A stretch of DNA of 64,000 bases. It comes from UBA3839 sp902776985. Lineage in GTDB: Bacteria > Bacteroidota > Bacteroidia > Bacteroidales > Bacteroidaceae. The notes under the pieces are model-generated. The model was not told the origin of the DNA and made no database searches. It was given only the letters and a program-made list of their open reading frames with translations. Below are positions 45,880 to 52,319 of the stretch, piece after piece. A program made the position numbers and the translations under genes. Numbering within the stretch: the first letter of the stretch is position 1; every line of letters begins with the position of its first letter. Where the stretch lies: positions 1-64,000 of the forward strand of contig CACYSD010000006.1 of NCBI GenBank assembly GCA_902776985.1, written 5' to 3'.

Positions 45880-48102
45880 TTATTTCATCAGGATTTTATT
45901 ACCATTCTGGATATATATGCCTTTCGAAGGATGAAGGACACGTTGTCCGGCAAGGTTGTAAATTGCACCGTTTACATTTTCAGCCTCAACGTCATTGATG
46001 GCAGACGGTGTAGATCCGTCATCACTCAGGAACACTTCCTTGAGATATGCATCAGCACTGCCGTCGCTTCCAAACGCTATAATATATATATGTGAAGGGT
46101 CAATTTTGCGACCGGAAGCCGTAATCAGGTTCTGCAAGTCGATTGCCACATCCTTTTCATTACTTGTAAACGTACGGATATAAGGTTCTGACCAGATAGT
46201 TGTGCCATCGTATATCTTTACCTGAAGATTGCAAGTAGTCTTGCGGGAGAGTTTAACACACAGATAATTGAACGCTGAGAGATCCCAGCCCTGACGATAA
46301 CGCCAGCCAACGATTCCATCCTTGGAAGTACGGATCTTCTTCTGTTTCAGGTTCACTGTGTTGTTACCGATAATTGAACTGAACTCAGGTTCTGTGAACT
46401 GGAAACCGGTAAATACCGGCTCGTCTGGATTCGCGTATGCTTCCTGTGCTTCGTCCAATGACTTGAAATAATCTTCTGGGACAGACAACTCGGTAGTGAA
46501 CCAGTCAACGTCAATATGACCACCTGTAGCTTTAGTTGAGTAATTGAACAGATAGAATCGCTGTCCCACAAAGAAGTCGAGGGTATAACCCATTGACATG
46601 CTCACACCGAAAGACTTATAGCCTGTTTTGGGTTGGTAGCTGTAAAGATAAGAACATGTGTTCTTTCCGAAATTAACCTGAGCACGCAGGTAAATCTGAT
46701 CGGAAGTCAGTTCTGCACCGGTCTTCTCCTCCTGCAACGTTGGGACTTGGCCATCAAACTTATAACGACAACTATAGAGGTATTTCTTACCATTCACCAT
46801 CTTCACACCGATAAATGAATATGGGTTCTGGACTACAGCAAGTCCGGCAATATCACCATCCTGCATTCCTGAGAGATCGAATGCTGCAGTACCATAAGAT
46901 GGAGCATAAGAATCAGAGCTTGTGCCAACGGCTGAGAAACCAAAAATGCGCTGTGAAAGCGATCCGCGGGCATAAACCAGGTTATCAGTTACAGTACATG
47001 AGTGCAGGCGCAACCATCCTGGACGTTCGCTCAGGCTCCATGCATCAGGTTGAGGATTGTGGTTCCACTCCCACTGCATACCGAGTGTGTAGCTGTTGAA
47101 AGCATCGTTGGTTGGGAGGTAAGTCTTCTCGTAAGTAGCACCAACATTAGGTTTGGGATACTTCTTTCCACCCTCGCTCACATCACGTCCGTTATTGCCG
47201 ATGATAGGCCATCCGTCTTCCCATACAACCGGCTCAAGGAATGGAATACGGCCGATGGCACCGGCATCCTTGAAGAGAACGGTCCACCATTCACCTGTCT
47301 GAGTATCAACCAGAGCGCCCTGGTGAATCTTCTGATTAGCGAACACACGTCCATTGTGCTCCTCGTAAGGTCCCATAGGGTTTTTGCTTCGGAAGATGGT
47401 CTGCGAACCTTCAGTTCCACCGTATGTAGCATAGATATAATAGTAGTCACCTATGTGGTACATGTGGCTGCCTTCACAACCATTGCCCACGCTTGCAACC
47501 TTTGTGCTGGAGATTTTTGCGAATGTCTTAGGATTGAGTTTGTTTACCCAAATATCACCGATTCCACATGCCACATAAAGATAGCCATCTCCGTTAGGGC
47601 CGTCATCAAAAAGCCATCCCGGATCGTGGTAGCCTTCCGACAAGCGGGTTACTTCCCATTCACCTTCAGGGTCTTCAGCTGTGAGCACAATGTGCTGTGC
47701 GTCCGACGACCAAGTAGAGCATGGAAAATAGATATAGAACTTACCATCGTGGTAGTTGAGTGTGGAAGCCCACATACCTTGAGAGTAATGGTGCTTACCG
47801 TTAAGCAGATTATAGGCATCGTTGTCAAGAATCTGCTTCAGCGGGTTTGCACAGTATTCCCAGTTCACCAAGTCCTTAGACTTCAGCAAGGTACATCCAG
47901 GGAAATGGTACATGGTTGTACTGACAAAATAGAATGTGTCGTTAACGCGAATTACGTCACAGTCGGGGAAATCGGCATTGACAATAGGGTTGATAAAGGT
48001 GCCGTCACCTTTGTCTGCACTCCATTTGAACTTAAAGTCCTGTGCAGATACACTAAAAGCAACGGTAGCTATCACGAAAATAGCCAAAAGTCTTTTCATC
48101 AT
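45880..48102 (-). CDS. Secreted glycoside hydrolase family 43 enzyme
   Basis: The protein (740 residues) has a signal peptide (1-20, FSVSA/Q), then a five-bladed GH43 catalytic domain with the expected residues: base Asp47 in FPDCD, pKa-modulating Asp160 in YHDPGW and acid Glu210 in GCEGSHMY. A beta-sandwich C-terminal GH43 domain follows (about 330-530), then another sandwich segment (about 555-690) and a sorting-like tail (AIYNLAGQRV...GIYIQNGNKILMK). It probably releases xylose or arabinose from plant hemicellulose. No SusCD pair is nearby, so it is not part of a visible polysaccharide-utilisation locus. A second ATG one codon later is an equally good start. Confidence 0.92.
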   Translation of the reverse strand: MMKRLLAIFVIATVAFSVSAQDFKFKWSADKGDGTFINPIVNADFPDCDVIRVNDTFYFVSTTMYHFPGCTLLKSKDLVNWEYCANPLKQILDNDAYNLLNGKHHYSQGMWASTLNYHDGKFYIYFPCSTWSSDAQHIVLTAEDPEGEWEVTRLSEGYHDPGWLFDDGPNGDGYLYVACGIGDIWVNKLNPKTFAKISSTKVASVGNGCEGSHMYHIGDYYYIYATYGGTEGSQTIFRSKNPMGPYEEHNGRVFANQKIHQGALVDTQTGEWWTVLFKDAGAIGRIPFLEPVVWEDGWPIIGNNGRDVSEGGKKYPKPNVGATYEKTYLPTNDAFNSYTLGMQWEWNHNPQPDAWSLSERPGWLRLHSCTVTDNLVYARGSLSQRIFGFSAVGTSSDSYAPSYGTAAFDLSGMQDGDIAGLAVVQNPYSFIGVKMVNGKKYLYSCRYKFDGQVPTLQEEKTGAELTSDQIYLRAQVNFGKNTCSYLYSYQPKTGYKSFGVSMSMGYTLDFFVGQRFYLFNYSTKATGGHIDVDWFTTELSVPEDYFKSLDEAQEAYANPDEPVFTGFQFTEPEFSSIIGNNTVNLKQKKIRTSKDGIVGWRYRQGWDLSAFNYLCVKLSRKTTCNLQVKIYDGTTIWSEPYIRTFTSNEKDVAIDLQNLITASGRKIDPSHIYIIAFGSDGSADAYLKEVFLSDDGSTPSAINDVEAENVNGAIYNLAGQRVLHPSKGIYIQNGNKILMK

Positions 48103-48113
48103 AAAGTTATTTA

Positions 48114-48161
48114 GTTTTTAAGTTCTTGAGTTTTTAAGTTCTTGAGTTTTTAAGTTCTTGA
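48114..48161. repeat. Three perfect copies of GTTTTTAAGTTCTTGA
   Basis: Three exact 16-base tandem copies lie directly upstream of the GH43 start. The reverse-complement form (AAGAACTTAAAAAC units) fills the rpmB-rpmG gap at about 49520-49587, so this is a dispersed simple-sequence unit. Confidence 0.9.
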
Positions 48162-48166
48162 GTTTT

Positions 48167-48187
48167 TTCTGCGGGAAAATCGCAGAA
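48167..48187. repeat. TTCTGCGG hairpin repeat, copy 3
   Basis: TTCTGCGG-GAAAA-TCGCAGAA is an 8-bp stem with one G-T pair in place of G-C, which would keep pairing in RNA of the plus strand. It is related to copies at 24639 and 33159. Confidence 0.7.
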
Positions 48188-48397
48188 CACACTACCCTTC
48201 CGGATGGCTATTCTTCATTCTTCACTTTTTTGATTTCTTTTTGCAAAGTTAGGCAAAAAGGATATAAATGAATAATGTGTTGTTACGAATAATTACAAAT
48301 ATGTTACATAAACATCGTAAAATCGTTGCAAATTCCAGATAGAATTGTTGCATAGGCAGTTAAAAAGCAAGTTAAGGCAAAAAAAATCGAAAATAAG

Positions 48398-48428
48398 ATT
48401 GTAGAACCAAATAAAATATGTAACTTTG
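48398..48428 (+). promoter_or_regulatory. Promoter of the rplU-rpmA operon
   Basis: TTG (48399-48401), a 19-base spacer and TAACTTTG (48421-48428) fit the Bacteroidota promoter pattern. The leader to the L21 start codon is about 90 bases. Confidence 0.7.
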
Positions 48429-48468
48429 CAGCCGATTGTGCCGTAGAGGCTAAATAAAGTTAAAAAGA

Positions 48469-48496
48469 GAGCCACGTGTGGCTCCGCCCCGCGGAC
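48469..48496 (+). promoter_or_regulatory. Structured leader of the L21 mRNA
   Basis: GAGCCAC-GT-GTGGCTC (48469-48484) is a perfect inverted repeat followed at once by CCGCCCCGCGG, in the leader 30-55 bases before rplU. It could be an autoregulatory site bound by a ribosomal protein, by analogy with leaders elsewhere. No known leader family was recognised. Confidence 0.4.
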
Positions 48497-48525
48497 GAAA
48501 CCGTTTAATAATTATTATCAAAAAA

Positions 48526-48843
48526 ATGTACGTTATCGTAGAAATTAACGGACAACAGTTCAAGGCCGAGGAAGGCAAGCGTCTGTTCGTACACCACATT
48601 AAGGATGTGGAAGCACAGGCAACTGTTGAATTCGAAAAAGTCTTGTTGGTTGACAACAATGGCTCCGTGAAAGTAGGAACGCCTACAGTAGAAGGCGCGA
48701 AAGTAGTATGTGAAGTGAAATGTCCACTTGTGAAGGGCGACAAGGTATTCGTATTCCACAAGCGTCGTCGCAAAGGTTACCGCAAGTTCAACGGTCACCG
48801 TCAGCAGTTCACGGAACTCACAATCAAACAAGTTATTGCTTAA
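48526..48843 (+). CDS. rplU: 50S ribosomal protein L21
   Basis: The start at 48526 gives the standard 105-residue L21 (MYVIVEINGQQFKAEEG...). The open frame extends 16 codons further upstream through the leader hairpin, but that part is not L21-like. The RRRKGYRKFNGHRQQFT segment near the C-terminus is the family signature. It is followed after 23 bases by L27, the universal L21-L27 pairing. Confidence 0.97.
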   Translation: MYVIVEINGQQFKAEEGKRLFVHHIKDVEAQATVEFEKVLLVDNNGSVKVGTPTVEGAKVVCEVKCPLVKGDKVFVFHKRRRKGYRKFNGHRQQFTELTIKQVIA

Positions 48844-48866
48844 CCCCGTAAAGAAAGGAAAGAATT

Positions 48867-49127
48867 ATGGCACATAAGAAAGGTGTAGGTAGTTCAAAGA
48901 ACGGTCGCGAGTCACATAGCAAACGACTCGGTATTAAACTCTTCGGAGGTCAATTCGCAAAAGCAGGTAACATCATCGTACGTCAGCGTGGAACTAAGCA
49001 CTATGCAGGCAAGAATGTCGGTATGGGTAGCGACCACACACTCTATGCACTTGTTGACGGAACTATTACATTCAAGCGTGGACGTTTGAATCGTAGCACT
49101 GTAAGCGTTGAACCTATCGCAGAGTAA
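48867..49127 (+). CDS. rpmA: 50S ribosomal protein L27
   Basis: The 86-residue product starts MAHKKGVGSSKNGRES and has KRLGIKLFGGQ and IIVRQRGTKHYAGKNVGMG, all typical of L27. The N-terminus begins directly with the functional AHKK end that reaches the peptidyl-transferase centre, without the cleaved leader found in Firmicutes. Confidence 0.97.
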   Translation: MAHKKGVGSSKNGRESHSKRLGIKLFGGQFAKAGNIIVRQRGTKHYAGKNVGMGSDHTLYALVDGTITFKRGRLNRSTVSVEPIAE

Positions 49128-49159
49128 GAGAGATAAATAACACAGTTAGAAACAAGTAA

Positions 49160-49237
49160 TTAATGAAGAGTGAAGAATGAAGAGTGAAGAATGCATTTTA
49201 CATTAAGCATTCAACATTCAACATTCAACATTCAACT
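49160..49237. repeat. Simple-repeat array in the L27-L28 gap
   Basis: AATGAAGAGTGAAG occurs twice in tandem (about 49162-49192), followed by four CATTCAA/ACATTCA units (49208-49237). This is the same simple-repeat family as that found before era, addA-like and the kinase-like gene. Confidence 0.85.
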
Positions 49238-49247
49238 ATATAGAATC

Positions 49248-49508
49248 ATGGCAAAAGCTTGTCAAATCACAGGAAAGACATCAATGATAGGAAACAATGT
49301 TTCCCACTCTTTGCGTCGTACTAAGCGCACATTCAATGTCAACTTATTCACCAAGAAATTCTACTATGTAGAAGAGGATTGCTGGATTGTACTCAAGGTC
49401 AGCGCTGCTGGTCTTCGTATCATCAACCGCATCGGTCTTGACGCTGCACTCAAGCAGGCTGTAGCAAAAGGTCACACAGCTTGGGAAGACATCGAAATCA
49501 TTGGTTAA
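49248..49508 (+). CDS. rpmB: 50S ribosomal protein L28
   Basis: The start at 49248 (MAKACQITGKTSMIGNNVSHS) gives 86 residues of a normal L28, with the SLRRTKRTFNVNL motif. The frame is open a further 19 codons upstream, but only through repeat DNA. It begins the L28-L33-DUF4295 set found together throughout Bacteroidota. Confidence 0.96.
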   Translation: MAKACQITGKTSMIGNNVSHSLRRTKRTFNVNLFTKKFYYVEEDCWIVLKVSAAGLRIINRIGLDAALKQAVAKGHTAWEDIEIIG

Positions 49509-49514
49509 TTAACA

Positions 49515-49588
49515 AATTAAAGAATCAAGAACTTAAGATTTTAAGACTCAAAACTTAAGAACTTAAAAACTTAAGAACTTAAAAACTT
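49515..49588. repeat. AAGAACTTAAAAAC repeat in the L28-L33 gap
   Basis: Irregular tandem units of AACTTAAGAACTTAAAA fill this gap. They are the inverse orientation of the 16-base unit at 48114-48161. Confidence 0.8.
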
Positions 49589-49594
49589 ATAATT

Positions 49595-49783
49595 ATGGCT
49601 AAGAAAGCTAAAGGTAACAGAGTGCAGGTAATTCTCGAATGCACAGAGATGAAGGAGAGCGGTCTGCCAGGCACATCTCGTTACATCACAACAAAAAACC
49701 GCAAGAACACTCCAGACCGTATGGAGCTTAAGAAATATAACCCAATCCTCAAGCGCGTAACAGTGCACAAGGAAATCAAGTAA
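49595..49783 (+). CDS. rpmG: 50S ribosomal protein L33
   Basis: This 62-residue L33 starts MAKKAKGNRVQVILECTE and has SRYITTKNRKNTPDRMELKKYNP. It has only one cysteine, so it is the zinc-independent (C-minus) form. It is followed after 12 bases by the DUF4295 gene. Confidence 0.96.
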   Translation: MAKKAKGNRVQVILECTEMKESGLPGTSRYITTKNRKNTPDRMELKKYNPILKRVTVHKEIK

Positions 49784-49795
49784 TAACAATAAGAT

Positions 49796-49948
49796 ATGGC
49801 AAAGAAAACAGTCGCTACTCTCCAGAACAAGGACGGTCGCTCTTTCACTAAAGTCATTCGTATGTTCAAGTCACCTAAGACTGGTGCTTACGCATTCGAA
49901 GAGAAGATGGTTCCAGCTGAATCAGTTAAGGACTATCTGAAGAAGTAA
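49796..49948 (+). CDS. DUF4295 family small basic protein
   Basis: The open frame from ATG 49796 to TAA 49946-49948 encodes 50 residues: MAKKTVATLQNKDGRSFTKV at the start and a Lys-rich end, DYLKK. This matches the DUF4295 family, which in Bacteroidota always follows rpmB-rpmG. Its size, charge and location suggest a ribosome-associated protein, but the function is not known. A strong terminator follows 49 bases later. Confidence 0.88.
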   Translation: MAKKTVATLQNKDGRSFTKVIRMFKSPKTGAYAFEEKMVPAESVKDYLKK

Positions 49949-49997
49949 TTTGATTCGCACTCAATTCCACACTCTGCGTGTGGTCTTAATCCATACG

Positions 49998-50034
49998 ACA
50001 CTCCCGATGAACAGAACATCGGGAGTGTTTTTTT
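49998..50034 (+). terminator. Terminator of the rpmB-rpmG-DUF4295 operon
   Basis: ACACTCCCGATG (49998-50009) pairs with CATCGGGAGTGT (50017-50028), a 12-bp stem with a 7-base loop, followed by a run of T. Confidence 0.92.
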
Positions 50035-50092
50035 GTTTTTCTTTTTTGGTCAATTGAAGTAATTAGCATAAATTTGTAACAACTTCATAATG

Positions 50093-50100
50093 TAGTTTTG
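50093..50100 (+). promoter_or_regulatory. Probable -7 box of the AraC-type regulator gene
   Basis: TAGTTTTG fits TAnnTTTG and lies 18 bases before the ATG; TTTG at 50073-50076 is a possible -33 but with a short 16-base spacer. The transcript would have almost no leader. Confidence 0.45.
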
Positions 50101-50118
50101 TAATTCGCATATTACTCA

Positions 50119-51690
50119 ATGACCAGATTACTTTTTTTCATATATTTCATCCTTTACTCTTCATTTTTCACTCTTCATTCATCTGCCCTACCCTTTTTCA
50201 AGCAATGGACTGTGGACGACGGATTGCTCAATAATCAGATTCTGACCATAACTCAGATGAACTATGGGCAGACTCTGGTGCGTGGAGATTCATGTTTCAG
50301 CATCTTCAAGGACGGAAGTTGTATTGTCACATACAAATGTCCATCGGATAAGGCAAAGCAAATTAAGAATTTCCACGGCGGCTATCTTACTTATGTTGAC
50401 AACGAAAACCATGTATGGATTAAGCAATGGGAAGCGTGCTGGTGTTTCGACTTAACCAAAAAGAGATTTGTAGATTTGTCATCCGTCAGTCTTGATGATG
50501 TTTACACAGATCATTACGGTAATTGCTGGCAGTTGGCAGACTCCGTTCTTACTGGAACATACGCAGGAAGAAAGCTGCAAATCGATGTTCACGGATGGAA
50601 TTCAGAGATTCGTCACACAGAGACTGACAATGACTGTTTCTTGTACATTTTTGACGAAGACGGACTGATTCGCTGCTACGACACTAAGACTTGCAAGCTG
50701 ATTTACGAGCGAAGAGCCTACCCTTTGGAAGAGAAAGAGAAAAAGCCACTTTCTTCCTCAGCTTTTGCAATAGGTCCTGACAGCGCATTCTATCAGTTGC
50801 AGAACCAAGGACGAAGCATATTCCTGAAGTTTGATACTCATACACGCACTTGGAGCACGATATTCGACACCTACGACAAACGAGGGTTCCATTCTCTCTG
50901 CCTACCCGACTCTACTACAGCAATAATCGGCTGTAGCGCAGGCGTGTGGTTCATAGACCTGAAGTCGGGCAACATGACTCTCTCTACCGATATTCCGCTA
51001 CAAGGCGGTGACACCCTGCACACAGGAATTAATGCCGTTGCCAATGACGGACATGGAGGTCTTTGGCTCGGCACCTACGGCAACGGGCTGCTTCATGCCG
51101 ACACCTGGCAGGATATTCCATCGCGCGTACAATATTATATAATGTATCTGTTGGGAGCCATCCTCTGCATAGTTCTGATTGGCTGGTGGTACACCCGCCG
51201 CAAGCGTAACCAACGGGAAGCGCAACTCATGGAACGGATTCGTGAACTGATGCAGTCAGTCAAAAGCACTACTGAAGACAGATCTGTTTCAGTACCAAAG
51301 GACACTTCCGACGAATCTCTTGCAAATAAAGAGCAGGAAGACACCGACACACTGTCCGAAGACGACCGATTATTTATCCAGAAAGCCACAGCATTGGTCG
51401 AACAAAACATCAACTCCATGCATGGCTACAACGTAGATGAACTGGCACGCGACATGGCTATGGAGCGCACCGGTCTTTATCGTCACCTCACACGAATCAT
51501 CAAGCAATCGCCTTCAGCATTCATACATGGAATCCGTATGGAGCGAGCCGACAACTTGCTGCGAACCACCAATATGTCAATTACAGATATTGCAGAAAAA
51601 CTCGGTTTCTCCACACCAAGCTACTTCACTAAGTGCTATAAAAGCTATTACGGAGTCAAACCATCGGAAATCCAGCGTGACAACCAATAA
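50119..51690 (+). CDS. Membrane-spanning AraC-family regulator with extracytoplasmic sensor region
   Basis: The protein (523 residues) has a signal-like hydrophobic N-terminus (1-24). An extracytoplasmic region of about 310 residues follows, with WTVDDGLLNNQILTI and GGLWLGTYGNGL strands as in the reg_prop beta-propellers of Bacteroidota hybrid sensors. One transmembrane helix (about 338-358) leads to a cytoplasmic linker and a C-terminal AraC-type double helix-turn-helix (434-523; LGFSTPSYFTKCYKSYYGVKPSEIQ). There is no histidine kinase or receiver domain, so it appears to be a one-component version of a hybrid two-component system. The ligand and regulon are unknown; no carbohydrate locus is adjacent downstream. 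Its signal-peptide DNA is made of the TTCACTCTTCA simple repeat. Confidence 0.82.
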   Translation: MTRLLFFIYFILYSSFFTLHSSALPFFKQWTVDDGLLNNQILTITQMNYGQTLVRGDSCFSIFKDGSCIVTYKCPSDKAKQIKNFHGGYLTYVDNENHVWIKQWEACWCFDLTKKRFVDLSSVSLDDVYTDHYGNCWQLADSVLTGTYAGRKLQIDVHGWNSEIRHTETDNDCFLYIFDEDGLIRCYDTKTCKLIYERRAYPLEEKEKKPLSSSAFAIGPDSAFYQLQNQGRSIFLKFDTHTRTWSTIFDTYDKRGFHSLCLPDSTTAIIGCSAGVWFIDLKSGNMTLSTDIPLQGGDTLHTGINAVANDGHGGLWLGTYGNGLLHADTWQDIPSRVQYYIMYLLGAILCIVLIGWWYTRRKRNQREAQLMERIRELMQSVKSTTEDRSVSVPKDTSDESLANKEQEDTDTLSEDDRLFIQKATALVEQNINSMHGYNVDELARDMAMERTGLYRHLTRIIKQSPSAFIHGIRMERADNLLRTTNMSITDIAEKLGFSTPSYFTKCYKSYYGVKPSEIQRDNQ

Positions 51691-51800
51691 AACAGCCACA
51701 AGCACCCAAGTGCCATGTGATTCACGTTTTTAGCATAAGAGTTACCATCTGCAAAGACCTGATAGTCAGCGAGAAATTTTGATGAAAAATATTCTCGTTC

Positions 51801-51926
51801 CATCAATAGTTTGATGTCGTGGCATCAAACTATTGATTTGCTGACATCAAATAATTGATGACGAAGCATCAACTTTTTGATGACTAATCATCAAATTCTT
51901 GATGCCGAACCATCAAATCCACATCA
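51801..51926. repeat. 22-base-period array of 16-bp palindromes
   Basis: Five units of form CATCAA-N4-TTGATG (51801-51816, 51823-51838, 51845-51860, 51867-51882, 51889-51904) are separated by exactly 6 bases each (TCGTGG, TGCTGA, ACGAAG, ACTAAT, CCGAAC). A sixth unit is decayed (51911-51926). Unit 2 ends in T instead of G. The centres vary while the half-sites are kept, which points to selection on a dyad site or hairpin rather than simple slippage. Confidence 0.92.
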
Positions 51927-51979
51927 TCATCTTCCCATGCATATAGCACCGCCCTGAAGCGCTATAATTACGGTTTTCG

Positions 51980-52110
51980 TAACTAAAGGACACTGTGGAG
52001 GTAACTAATTTACACTGTGGAGAAAAAATATTTTCACCACAGTGTTTTTTTAATTATACTGTGGTGTTTTTCTGAAAACACCACAGTCATTTTTTGAAAA
52101 CACTTAAGTG
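51980..52110. repeat. Cluster of ACTGTGGTG inverted repeats
   Basis: Two ACACTGTGGAG direct copies (about 51988 and 52013) lead into CACCACAGT (52035-52043) and ACTGTGGTGTTTT (52058-52070). The last pairs perfectly over 13 bp with AAAACACCACAGT (52075-52087). Alternative hairpins can form between the half-sites. Confidence 0.85.
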
Positions 52111-52242
52111 GTAGCATAACCAGCAGATTATCAATTACTTTCAAAAGCACATTTTTGCCAAAATCCATTCTTTACGACTAATTGGCATCATCAGAAATTA
52201 ACACAAATCCAAGAAAAGGTTAAATAATTTAACAAAAAGACA

Positions 52243-52275
52243 TTGGTGCCCATAAAAATAAAAACGCTATCTTTG
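52243..52275 (+). promoter_or_regulatory. Promoter of the RAYT-like gene
   Basis: TATCTTTG (52268-52275) matches the -7 consensus; TTGG (52243-52246) is a possible -33 with a spacing a little longer than usual. The ATG is 45 bases downstream. A private promoter argues for a domesticated gene rather than a passive insertion. Confidence 0.55.
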
Positions 52276-52319
52276 TGGACAAGGATTAAAGATATAACAA
52301 AAAAACGGTAATAGGAGAT

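Larger units (their letters stand above)
48103..48525. other. 423-base divergent region between GH43 and rplU
   Basis: It contains a 3 x 16-base repeat, hairpin repeat copy 3, a TTCTTCATTCTTCACTTTTT simple-repeat segment, a minus-strand TAACTTTG -7 box (48244-48251) for the GH43 gene, the rplU promoter and a leader hairpin. No coding sequence was seen. Confidence 0.7.
51691..52319. other. 629-base intergenic region with palindrome arrays
   Basis: No gene is supported. It contains the 22-base-period CATCAA/TTGATG palindrome array (51801-51926), the ACTGTGG hairpin cluster (51990-52110) and the promoter of the transposase-like gene (52243-52275). Its start also has CGAGAA (about 51770) paired with TTCTCG (about 51792). 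Confidence 0.8.

Noticed and set aside
47002..48114. 370-codon + strand open frame opposite the GH43 gene
   Set aside because: It is antisense to the GH43 catalytic residues with no family match.
51801..51926. CRISPR array
   Set aside because: The conserved parts are palindromic 16-mers and the spacers are only 6 bases, far too short, with no cas genes nearby.
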